Source: Pseudomonadota bacterium (GTDB taxonomy: Bacteria; Verrucomicrobiota; Verrucomicrobiia; Chthoniobacterales; UBA6821). Taken from it: a stretch of 6,091 nt of DNA. How positions within the stretch are numbered: the stretch's first letter is position 1; each line of letters begins with the position of its first letter. Made by a program: the position numbers and the translations under genes. Of this stretch, positions 1-6,091 are shown in pieces. Location: assembly GCA_009928265.1 (NCBI GenBank), contig RFPR01000126.1, positions 1 through 6,091 of the forward strand, read 5' to 3'. The notes beneath the pieces were generated by a model. That model saw nothing but the letters and a program-made list of their open reading frames with translations, searched no databases and was not told where the DNA came from.

Positions 1-1063
1 ACCCGGGATTGCGCACGACCTGCAGGATCGTTCCGGAATCGCCGGGGAGGAATCCCGATTGGTAGACAGTCACCCCACGGTAACGCAGCGGACGGTTCAT
101 CGAGATTGCCACCTCGCGGCTTTCGCCGTGAGCCGAGTCGGTGAGCAGAACTCGGCTGGAGAAGTTCTTCGGGATCTGGGTGCCCGGATAAAGATCGTGG
201 GCAAAGGATCGGAGCGTGAGTTGGAACGGCAGGTCATGTCGCGTCGGTCTGAGAAAGAGCGCCCAGGTTTTCCCTCCATAGGAAAAAGTCTGGGGATCGA
301 TCACATCGTTGACCGTGAGCCAACTTCCGCCCTGTTCATCCTTCGCTTCCAGCAGCGGTTCGATCGCGATCACGGCGGCCTGAACATTTCGTTCGTTCAT
401 CGCCGTCGCAGGCCTCACGCTCACGACTGCGGTGCGGGCACCGACTCCCCGGGTCGAAGCCTGCTTGCTCTCTGCGCCGGGCCGGCCGGGTTCCACGAAA
501 CGGGCGTTGCGGTGAAACGACTTCACTACCACGCGGAATGGGAGCGAGGGATCCGTGATCTCCCCGCCCCGCTCAAGCAGTGACTGAGGGATGGTCGTGA
601 CGATATCGAAGTCCTTGCCCGAGGTCTCAACGATGGCGAGTTCGCAGGACTCCTGACTCTCGGCGTAGCCACTCGTCTGGGAAGGCAACAGACGCATGGT
701 GCTTTCGACGGCGAAGAAATCGGCGAGCAGGGCTCCGAGCAACATGACGACGAGCCCGCCATGGATGAGGTGGATGCCGATCTTAGCCGCCGTCCAGCGG
801 AAGCGGCGGATGTGAGCGGTGAGCAGATTGACGAGCAGGACGATGATGATCAGGTGGCCGCCCGGGAAAACAGGGAAACCGCCGGGCCCATCGGGCCAGC
901 GGACGAACAGGCTCTGGAAGTAGCGCTTCTGGACATCATGGATCCCTCCATCCACCTGGGCGAGCGTCCCCACAAAGACGAGCACCATCGCGGCGGAAAG
1001 GCAGACCACCGTGAGCTTCAGCGACGAGACCGCTCCGAGAAGTGATCGCAAGGCGTTCTTCAT
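1..1063 (-). CDS. resB: ResB/Ccs1-type cytochrome c biogenesis protein, 3' end cut by window edge
   Basis: The frame reads open from an ATG at 1063 to the left edge without a stop, giving 354 residues of an incomplete protein. ResB (Ccs1) is the membrane partner of CcsA/ResC in System II cytochrome c maturation, where the pair handles heme and presents it to apocytochrome outside the cytoplasmic membrane. Visible features are a short cytoplasmic N-terminus with the family-like SLKLTVV stretch (14-20), three hydrophobic segments at about 17-37, 69-87 and 95-117, and a long hydrophilic, presumably periplasmic domain from about 118. His98 and His101 (HLIHGG) in the third segment are candidate heme-contacting residues. 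The stretch NRPLRYRGVTVYQSGF (323-338) is a strong ResB signature that normally precedes the last membrane segment, which lies beyond the edge. The start is 7 nt after the upstream stop, with no clear Shine-Dalgarno. The assignment to ResB is secure; the exact subfamily is not. Confidence 0.9.
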   Translation of the reverse strand, partial: MKNALRSLLGAVSSLKLTVVCLSAAMVLVFVGTLAQVDGGIHDVQKRYFQSLFVRWPDGPGGFPVFPGGHLIIIVLLVNLLTAHIRRFRWTAAKIGIHLIHGGLVVMLLGALLADFFAVESTMRLLPSQTSGYAESQESCELAIVETSGKDFDIVTTIPQSLLERGGEITDPSLPFRVVVKSFHRNARFVEPGRPGAESKQASTRGVGARTAVVSVRPATAMNERNVQAAVIAIEPLLEAKDEQGGSWLTVNDVIDPQTFSYGGKTWALFLRPTRHDLPFQLTLRSFAHDLYPGTQIPKNFSSRVLLTDSAHGESREVAISMNRPLRYRGVTVYQSGFLPGDSGTILQVVRNPG

Positions 1064-1070
1064 GACTCGA

Positions 1071-1682
1071 TCAGGGCTGGAAGCGGACCGTGCCAATCCA
1101 TTTGACGAAATCCCCCTGGGATTTTTCGGTCAGGGCGGGATTACCGCGGAGCTTGAAAAAAACAGTCTCGTTCCCCCGGTCAAGAATTCCCGCGATGATT
1201 CTGCCGTCACGCGAAGGGCCACCTTTTTCAGGGCTGCCCGTGAAGTCAACGATCAGGACTTTTCCGAGCGCTGTCGTCAGGGGAGTTTTGAGTTCCTTTT
1301 GGAGCGAGGCGTCGTCGAGCGGCGGCAGACCAAGTTGACCTCGCCAGCGGTTGACGTTCTCGAGAATGCCTCCCGCTCCCCCACCGAGGGTCACCAGCGA
1401 GACCTCGCAGCGGGTGCCGTCCGGTTTGGAAATGATGTAGCTGAGCTTGCGGAGGGGCGAGGGAGGCTGGCGTTGCCATGAAGCAGGGGGTTGGTCGGTG
1501 ATCCCGGTCTCTGCAGAGGAGGCAGGCGGAGCCATCGGGGGCGTCGCCTCGGGCACGGGCCCCTGCGGTTCTCCTTTGGCCACGCGGCGGACCTTCACGC
1601 TCTCCCTGTCATTGCAGCCGCAGAACGCTGCCAAAACACTGAGCAGCGCTAGCGTCGGGATGATCGCCGCGAAACGCCGCAT
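1071..1682 (-). CDS. small exported protein, probable lipoprotein, uncharacterised family
   Basis: This gene encodes 203 residues and I cannot assign it a known function. The N-terminus MRRF followed by a hydrophobic stretch to about residue 20 is a signal peptide or membrane anchor ending in FCGCND. Lipidation is most likely at Cys23 (Gly at -1), but the lipobox is non-canonical, and Cys21 is the alternative. Residues about 24-76 are polar, rich in Pro, Ala and Glu, and look like a flexible linker. Residues about 77-203 look like a compact alpha/beta domain with a GGGAGG turn (100-105), the motif NVNRWRGQLGLPP (109-121), a KVLIVDFTG strand (141-149) and a conserved-looking end, VFFKLRGNP to VKWIGTVRF. 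I recall similar NVNRWR proteins as hypothetical genes in planctomycetes and Verrucomicrobia. The ATG at 1682 shares its A with the hemH stop (TGATG); a start at 1781 would overlap hemH by 100 nt and spoil the signal sequence. The position between hemH and resB suggests a role in heme or cytochrome c handling; that is inference. Confidence 0.8.
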   Translation of the reverse strand: MRRFAAIIPTLALLSVLAAFCGCNDRESVKVRRVAKGEPQGPVPEATPPMAPPASSAETGITDQPPASWQRQPPSPLRKLSYIISKPDGTRCEVSLVTLGGGAGGILENVNRWRGQLGLPPLDDASLQKELKTPLTTALGKVLIVDFTGSPEKGGPSRDGRIIAGILDRGNETVFFKLRGNPALTEKSQGDFVKWIGTVRFQP

Positions 1683-2737
1683 CACGCCTGGGCCTTGCGT
1701 GCGTTGGAGGCTCCCAGTTCGAGAGCCGAGCGGATCATGGTTTCCATAGCCGAAATCCAGCGAGGATGCTCGTTCATGCACGGGATCATGCCATATTCGC
1801 TGCCGCCGGCTTCTTCATATGACTCTTTCCCCTGCATCGCGATTTCTTCCAGGGTCTCGAGGCAGTCGGAGACAAAGGCGGGGCAGATGACGAGCATCTT
1901 CCCTTTCTTCTCCGCGCCGAAGCGTTCCAGCTCCTTGTCGGTGTAGGGCTGGAGCCAAGGATCCCTGCCGAGGCGCGACTGGAATGAGACAGAGTATTTC
2001 CCCTCGGGGATTCCCGCCTCCTTCACGAAGGCCCGCACGGTGGTCAGACACTGGGCCTTATAGCAGGTCGCATGAGCGGGGCTCGGGACATTGCAGCAGT
2101 CAGGTGCCTTCAGGCAATGGCAGCGAGTGGGGTCGCCCTTGCGCAGATGGCGCTCCGGAATGCCGTGGAAGCTGAAGAGCAGATGATCGAATCCCTCCTG
2201 GAGATGGGGTCGGGCACTCTCCACAAGAGCAGCCACGTACTCGGAATGCTCGTAGTAGGGGGGGATGACCGTAACGCTCATCTCGGGAGCGATCTTATTG
2301 GCAAGCTCCCGCGCCCGCACTGCGGCTGTCTCGAAACTCGACATCGCGTAGTGAGGGAAGAGTGGGAAGACCAGCAGGTCGGTGACGCCGCGGTCCTTGA
2401 GCTTTCGGATTGCCTGCTCGATCGAAGGATTGCGGTAGCGCATTGCCAATTCCACCGGGATTCCATCACCGAGACGTTGACCGACGGCCGCGGCGACTTT
2501 TTTGCTCGTGACCACTAGGGGCGATCCCTCGGGCGACCAGATCTCCTGATAGGCATGGGCCGACTGCTTCGGCCGGAAGGGAAGAATCGCCAAATGGACC
2601 ACGGCCCAGCGGATCGGCCAGGGGGCGTCGAGCACCCGACCATCCATCAGGAATTCGCGCAGGTAGGTGCGGACATCGCCGACGGCGGTCGAGTCGGGCG
2701 AGCCGAGATTGATGAGGAGGACGCCCTGTTTCTTCAT
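1682..2737 (-). CDS. hemH: ferrochelatase with internal cysteine-rich (probable [2Fe-2S]) segment
   Basis: Ferrochelatase inserts Fe2+ into protoporphyrin IX to make protoheme, the final step of the pathway. The 351 residues match the family throughout: LLINLGSP (7-14), MDGRVLDAPW (31-40), PFRPKQSAHAY (53-63), MRYRNPSI (99-106), SFHGIPERHLRKGDP (189-203) with the catalytic His191, and DCLETLEEI (291-299) with the conserved acidic residue Glu294. Residues 206-230 form an inserted segment with six cysteines (206, 208, 214, 215, 225, 230), and further cysteines lie at 285, 292 and 320. This resembles the class of bacterial ferrochelatases whose [2Fe-2S] cluster is bound by an internal segment, unlike the C-terminal ligands of the animal enzyme; which cysteines bind is not decidable by eye. 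There is no C-terminal membrane anchor. The ATG at 2737 overlaps the hemY stop by 4 nt (ATGA), and the stop shares one base with the next gene's start. Confidence 0.97.
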   Translation of the reverse strand: MKKQGVLLINLGSPDSTAVGDVRTYLREFLMDGRVLDAPWPIRWAVVHLAILPFRPKQSAHAYQEIWSPEGSPLVVTSKKVAAAVGQRLGDGIPVELAMRYRNPSIEQAIRKLKDRGVTDLLVFPLFPHYAMSSFETAAVRARELANKIAPEMSVTVIPPYYEHSEYVAALVESARPHLQEGFDHLLFSFHGIPERHLRKGDPTRCHCLKAPDCCNVPSPAHATCYKAQCLTTVRAFVKEAGIPEGKYSVSFQSRLGRDPWLQPYTDKELERFGAEKKGKMLVICPAFVSDCLETLEEIAMQGKESYEEAGGSEYGMIPCMNEHPRWISAMETMIRSALELGASNARKAQA

Positions 2738-4134
2738 GGTGAAGTAGCGTGTCCCGATCGGAGCGACTTTTCAACCCGTTCCGCGATCTTCCACCCAGAG
2801 ACGATGGAATCCGCCAGCGAAATGCCGTCGCGGTAATGGCCTGCCAGATGGAGGCCTGGCAGACGTTCTTCCAACTTGGTCATCGCCTCCCGGTGACGGC
2901 CAAAGCCGAGATTGTACTGAGGGATCGCCTTCCGCCAGAGGGTGACATGATGGAAGGTCGGCTTGCCGCGGACTCCGAGCAGACGCTCCAAGTCTCCCCG
3001 GACCGACTCGACCAGTTCCTCCTCGGGAAGGAGTGCCAGTTCAGGATGACGCTCCCCGCCGACATAAGTCGTGAGCGTGAGATGGCCCGCCGGGGCACGG
3101 TTGGGAAACAGCGAGGAGGAGAAGATCGTCCCGAGGATCCGGAACTTCTCGATACCGGGGACCAGCACACCGAATCCCCGGCAGGGGAACTGCACATCTT
3201 CCCTGCGGAATCCCAGCACCACGCTGGCCACGGGGGGGTGCCGGATCTCGGAAAACCCGGAGAGGTCGACAGGGGCTTCCCGCTCCAGAAGCCGAAGGGC
3301 CGCGAGGCCATGGGCTGTGCCTGCATAAACAAGCGCCGCATGATGTTCTTCACGCCCATCCACCGTCCTGAGGATCCATCCTGTGTCGGATCGTGTGACG
3401 GAGGCGACGCGGGACTTCAGACGGAGCGCCTCGCCGAGCTTGGCGGCGAGGGTGGAGGGAAGAACCTCCAACCCCTCGTCAAATGAGAGCTTCGGTGCAC
3501 GGTCTTTCGCAACCTCGCCGCTTTTCCGGCGATCACGGGCACCGAGTATCTGCCCTCGGATGAGTGATCCGTAGAGCTCCTCCAAGGTGGCCAGTTTCGG
3601 AAAGGCCTGCATGACGGAAAGCTTCTCGGGATCCCCGGCATAGATGCCCGCCACCATGGCGTCGACTGCACGTTCCAGGAATTCCCGGCCGAGGCGTCGG
3701 GTTACAAACTGTGCCACGCTCTCCTCGGTACTTTCGGTGCGGCGGGGCAGAAGCGGCTCGCGCAGGACGGCGAGCTTCGCGGCCAGGGAAAAGAGCGGTG
3801 TCGTGAGAAAACCCAGGGGCGAGGAGGGTAGGGCCACGGGTCGTCCTCCACGGACCAGAAAGCGGGCTTCTGAGTCGGGATCGGGCCGCAGGACTCGCCC
3901 TTCGAGGCCTGCCTCCCGCACGAGTTCCGCAATGAGCGGCGAGGTCTCGAGGATCGTGTTCGGGCCTTCCTCTGCGAGATAGCCTCCCTGACGCACGGAG
4001 CGTATGGCACCACCTGCACGGTCCGAGGCCTCGTGGAGCACGACGGGAATTCCGGCGCGCTGAAGCCGGAATGCGGCAGTCAATCCCGTGATGCCGGCCC
4101 CGATGACCGCGACGGAAGGACTCAAGGCCTGCAT
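2734..4134 (-). CDS. hemY: protoporphyrinogen oxidase, FAD-dependent HemY/PPOX type
   Basis: The product (466 residues, also called HemG in many annotations) oxidises protoporphyrinogen IX to protoporphyrin IX, using FAD and O2. An N-terminal dinucleotide-binding fold is clear: VAVIGAGITGLTAA (8-21) with the GxGxxG loop, then Glu35 in HEASDRAGG for the ribose. EEGPNTI (55-61) and GIYAGDPEKLSVMQAFPKL (163-181) are characteristic of the PPOX family. The C-terminal FAD-closing motif LHLAGHYRDGISLADSIVSG spans 428-447. Length fits the family, and no key segment is missing. The HemY branch in Gram-positive bacteria can act on coproporphyrinogen instead, but an adjacent intact HemN argues for protoporphyrinogen as substrate here. 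The ATG at 4134 begins 3 nt after the hemN stop, and the stop overlaps the hemH start. No convincing Shine-Dalgarno precedes it, so translation probably depends on hemN translation. It is expected at the cytoplasmic face of the membrane. Confidence 0.95.
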   Translation of the reverse strand: MQALSPSVAVIGAGITGLTAAFRLQRAGIPVVLHEASDRAGGAIRSVRQGGYLAEEGPNTILETSPLIAELVREAGLEGRVLRPDPDSEARFLVRGGRPVALPSSPLGFLTTPLFSLAAKLAVLREPLLPRRTESTEESVAQFVTRRLGREFLERAVDAMVAGIYAGDPEKLSVMQAFPKLATLEELYGSLIRGQILGARDRRKSGEVAKDRAPKLSFDEGLEVLPSTLAAKLGEALRLKSRVASVTRSDTGWILRTVDGREEHHAALVYAGTAHGLAALRLLEREAPVDLSGFSEIRHPPVASVVLGFRREDVQFPCRGFGVLVPGIEKFRILGTIFSSSLFPNRAPAGHLTLTTYVGGERHPELALLPEEELVESVRGDLERLLGVRGKPTFHHVTLWRKAIPQYNLGFGRHREAMTKLEERLPGLHLAGHYRDGISLADSIVSGWKIAERVEKSLRSGHATSP

Positions 4135-4137
4135 GGC

Positions 4138-5514
4138 TCAGACGGTCTGGGAGTGACGGCGTTCCGCGGAGGGGGAGAGCGTCGCGTCGAAGCACATCGC
4201 GATATTTCGGAGGAAGAGGCGGCCGGTATCGGTGACCCGGATCCCGGAGTCATCGCGGCTTACTAACCCGTCCGCCTCGTAGGGCGCGAGGGTGGTGAGT
4301 TCCTGCGCGAAGTGTCGGGTGAACTCGATCCCGAGACGCGAGGAGGTCTCCGCGAAATCGAGCGAGAGGTCGCACATCAGGCGCATAATGACGTCGCGGC
4401 GGATCATATCCTCTTCCGTCATCAGGTAGGCGCGGTGCCACGGCTCCCGTCCCGAGTCGATCACCTCCTGATAGACGGAGAGCTCCTTCTCGTTCTGCCA
4501 GTAGGCGTCGGGGATCTGCGAGATGCTCGACATGCCAAAGGAGTAGATGTCGGCCCCCGCACGGGTGCTGTAGCCCTGGAAGTTGCGCTGCAGCTTGCGC
4601 TCGCGCTGGGCCACGGCGAGCTCGTCGTCGGGACGGGCAAAGTGATCCATGCCGATGTAGACATAGCGGTCCCCTTCGGTAAGCCGTTCGATGACGAGCT
4701 TGAGTAGCCGGAGCTTCTCCTCGGGGGCGGGAAGATTCTTCTGCTCGAGGATTTTCTGCGCCGGCTTGATCCACGGGACATGGGCGTAGCTGAAGACCGA
4801 AAGACGATCGGGTCCCATCTCGAGAACCGTCGCAAGCGTTTGCTCGAACGAGGCGACGGTCTGATGCGGGAGTCCGTAGATGAGGTCGAGGTTTACCGAG
4901 GCGAAGCCGAGCTCACGCATCCAAGCGACGGCCTGCTCGGTCATCGCGCGTGGTTGGATACGATGAATCGCCTCTTGCACCTTGGGATCAAAATCCTGCA
5001 CGCCCATGGAGGCGCGGTTGAAGCCTGCCTCACGCAGGGCGACGAGGTGATCACGACTCAGGCGGCGCGGATCCACCTCCACGCCGGCCTCGATGTCCGA
5101 AGAGAACTCAAAGTTCCGGCGGATCAGGTCGCCGAGCCGGCGGATCTCGTCGGGCTGCAGGAAGGTGGGGGAGCCGCCCCCGAAATGAAGCTGGGATACT
5201 TTGCGGGCCGGATTGATGCGTCGGCGCATCACCGCGATTTCCTTCTCGAGCAGGTCGATGTAGGTGTTTCCGCGCGAGTGATCTGTGGTGATGACCGTGG
5301 TGCAGCCGCAGAACCAGCAGAGCGTCTCGCAGAAAGGGATGTGGAAATAGAGCGAGAGGTCGCGGTCGGAACGGTTGTTCGCCTCGATCCGTGTGGCCAG
5401 CTCCTCGCTGGAAAAATCGCCCGTGAACTTAGTCGCCGGGGGATAGCTCGTGTAGCGGGGGCCGGCCACGTTGTGCTTCCGCACCAGGTCGAGATCGACG
5501 TGCAGCGTGCTCAC
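4138..5514 (-). CDS. hemN: oxygen-independent coproporphyrinogen III dehydrogenase (radical SAM)
   Basis: HemN decarboxylates two propionate side chains of coproporphyrinogen III to vinyl groups, giving protoporphyrinogen IX, with a [4Fe-4S] cluster and S-adenosylmethionine. At 458 residues it is almost the length of the E. coli enzyme. The radical-SAM motif Cx3Cx2CxC is intact: Cys62, Cys66, Cys69 and Cys71, preceded by Tyr56 in SLYFHIPFC. These positions coincide with those I recall for E. coli HemN. Other family markers are GPRYTSYPP (18-26), the SAM-binding HFGGGSPTFL (110-119), and the late segments GYSTRAGADIYSFGMSSIS and GRLFLRNIAMCFD. The full CxxxCxxCxC motif and the HemN-specific C-terminal domain separate it from HemW-type heme chaperones, which lack the fourth Cys and are shorter. 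The start is GTG at 5514, overlapping the hemE stop by 4 nt (GTGA). Presence of this enzyme implies heme synthesis can pass this step without oxygen. Confidence 0.97.
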   Translation of the reverse strand: MSTLHVDLDLVRKHNVAGPRYTSYPPATKFTGDFSSEELATRIEANNRSDRDLSLYFHIPFCETLCWFCGCTTVITTDHSRGNTYIDLLEKEIAVMRRRINPARKVSQLHFGGGSPTFLQPDEIRRLGDLIRRNFEFSSDIEAGVEVDPRRLSRDHLVALREAGFNRASMGVQDFDPKVQEAIHRIQPRAMTEQAVAWMRELGFASVNLDLIYGLPHQTVASFEQTLATVLEMGPDRLSVFSYAHVPWIKPAQKILEQKNLPAPEEKLRLLKLVIERLTEGDRYVYIGMDHFARPDDELAVAQRERKLQRNFQGYSTRAGADIYSFGMSSISQIPDAYWQNEKELSVYQEVIDSGREPWHRAYLMTEEDMIRRDVIMRLMCDLSLDFAETSSRLGIEFTRHFAQELTTLAPYEADGLVSRDDSGIRVTDTGRLFLRNIAMCFDATLSPSAERRHSQTV

Positions 5515-6091
5515 TGGATGCTCGAGGCGGGGTTGCTACGGACGGTCTGCACAAGGGCCGCGAGACACTCGAGTTTCGCCTCCTTGGGGACTCCGTGGCC
5601 TAGGTTGAAGACATGTCCGGGGAGACCACGCATCTCGCGCAGGATGCGGGTTGCTTCCGCGGCCACGATCTCCGGCGTCGTGGTCAGCAGGAACGGATCG
5701 AGGTTCCCTTGCACGCCAACCTTCTCGGGGAGGGCCCGACGGATGGCGGCGAGCGATTGGGTCCAGTCGACGCTCAGGACATTCGCTCCGGTGGAGACGA
5801 GCTGGTCGAGGCGGCCATACCCCCCCTTGGAAAAGAGGATGACGGGCACCTTTCCGTCCAGTGAGGAGATCACCTCGCGGATCCAGCGCCCGGAGGCAGC
5901 CTCGAAGGCGCCATAGGCGAGCATGTCTCCATTGCTATCGAAGATCTGCAGGGCCTCCGCGCCCGCCTCGATCTGCATTGCGAGGAATTCCGAAACGACG
6001 ACGGTGATCTTTTCGAGCAGTTCGCCAAAAAGCTTCGGCTCGGTGTAAAAGAGCTCCTTGATCGAGTGCTTCCCACCCGATCCCGTCCCCT
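5511..6091 (-). CDS. hemE: uroporphyrinogen decarboxylase, C-terminal part, 5' end cut by window edge
   Basis: HemE removes the four acetate carboxyls of uroporphyrinogen III to give coproporphyrinogen III in the cytoplasm. The frame is open from the right edge and yields 192 residues of a protein usually about 340 long, so the N-terminal part with the conserved Arg/Asp active-site residues is outside. The Met at 5978 is internal, because family sequence continues upstream of it (GSGGKHSIKELFYTEPKLF, residues 3-21 of the visible part). Diagnostic segments are IEAGAEALQIFDSNGDML (40-57) with a Ser equivalent to the substrate-contacting Ser of human UROD, VDWT (107-110), VQGNLDP (126-132), and FNLGHGV (161-167), whose His matches the conserved family His. 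The TGA stop overlaps the hemN GTG start. It is the first visible gene of the operon; its promoter and any upstream genes are not in the window. Confidence 0.96.
   Translation of the reverse strand, partial: GTGSGGKHSIKELFYTEPKLFGELLEKITVVVSEFLAMQIEAGAEALQIFDSNGDMLAYGAFEAASGRWIREVISSLDGKVPVILFSKGGYGRLDQLVSTGANVLSVDWTQSLAAIRRALPEKVGVQGNLDPFLLTTTPEIVAAEATRILREMRGLPGHVFNLGHGVPKEAKLECLAALVQTVRSNPASSIQ

Larger units (their letters stand above)
1..6091 (-). other. heme synthesis to cytochrome c maturation operon (incomplete at both ends)
   Basis: Six same-strand genes run in the order hemE, hemN, hemY, hemH, small exported protein, resB. The junctions are a 4-nt GTGA overlap (5511-5514), a 3-nt gap (4135-4137), a 4-nt ATGA overlap (2734-2737), a 1-nt TGATG overlap (1682) and a 7-nt gap (1064-1070). 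None of these leaves room for an internal terminator, and no promoter could be recognised within the coding sequence. Co-transcription is inferred from this spacing, and the gene order follows the order of the reactions. A ccsA/resC gene is expected beyond the left edge because ResB proteins work with it, but it is not seen here. Confidence 0.85.

Noticed and set aside
59..583. 174-codon plus-strand open frame opposite resB
   Set aside because: The minus strand carries an uninterrupted ResB reading frame with three membrane segments and the RPLRYRGVTVYQSGF signature, so this frame is antisense noise.
526..762. Short Ser/Arg/Pro-rich minus-strand frames inside resB (also 97-279)
   Set aside because: They are out of frame with the ResB reading and have the biased composition of shifted frames in GC-rich DNA.
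1071..1781. Longer version of the small exported protein starting at 1781
   Set aside because: It would overlap hemH by 100 nt and bury the signal sequence 33 residues in; the ATG at 1682, touching the hemH stop, fits far better.
2749..3486. 245-codon plus-strand open frame opposite hemY
   Set aside because: The opposite strand encodes a full PPOX with intact motifs; this frame has low-complexity, charged content typical of a shadow.
4138..5514. HemN as a HemW-type heme chaperone instead of the dehydrogenase
   Set aside because: The CxxxCxxCxC motif with the fourth Cys, the length of 458 and the HemN-type C-terminal region favour the true dehydrogenase.
4780..5916. 378-codon plus-strand open frame opposite hemN and hemE
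   Set aside because: It spans the boundary of two certain minus-strand genes, its translation resembles no protein I know, and long antisense frames are common in GC-rich coding DNA.
5511..5978. HemE as a short complete 155-residue protein starting at 5978
   Set aside because: Family sequence continues in frame upstream to the window edge, so this Met is internal and the gene is cut by the edge, not truncated.
1..6091. A novel defence, mobile or CRISPR-like system
   Set aside because: No repeats, transposase, integrase, nuclease or toxin-like genes are visible; the window is a tightly packed metabolic operon with uniform composition.

Overview
The window is GC-rich and almost entirely protein-coding. 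Every supported gene lies on the minus strand, so transcription runs from the right edge to the left edge. No RNA gene, mobile element, CRISPR array, repeat or terminator was found. No stretch longer than 7 bases between genes is non-coding.

Layout in transcription order: (1) the C-terminal part of hemE, uroporphyrinogen decarboxylase, entering from the right edge; (2) hemN, the oxygen-independent radical-SAM coproporphyrinogen III dehydrogenase; (3) hemY (also called hemG), the FAD-dependent protoporphyrinogen oxidase; (4) hemH, a ferrochelatase with an internal cysteine-rich segment that probably holds a [2Fe-2S] cluster; (5) a small exported protein, probably a lipoprotein, which I cannot assign to a characterised function; (6) the N-terminal part of a ResB/Ccs1-type System II cytochrome c biogenesis protein, running off the left edge. 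The genes overlap by 4 or 1 nt or are separated by 3 or 7 nt, so this looks like one translationally coupled operon whose promoter is outside the window, to the right.

The first four proteins are the last four steps of protoheme synthesis in pathway order: uroporphyrinogen III, coproporphyrinogen III, protoporphyrinogen IX, protoporphyrin IX, heme. ResB with a CcsA/ResC partner (not seen here, expected further left) would move that heme across the membrane and attach it to apocytochromes c. The operon therefore joins cytoplasmic heme synthesis to cytochrome c maturation, with an uncharacterised exported protein encoded at the join.

The organism is probably a Gram-negative bacterium. The hem gene order, the Cys-rich ferrochelatase, the ResB type and the NVNRWRGQLGLPP-containing small protein suggest the Verrucomicrobiota or a neighbouring PVC/Bacteroidota-like lineage. 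This placement rests on recalled family resemblance, not on a search. Most of the window is ordinary metabolism; the small protein between hemH and resB and the ferrochelatase cluster segment are the parts most worth a second look.
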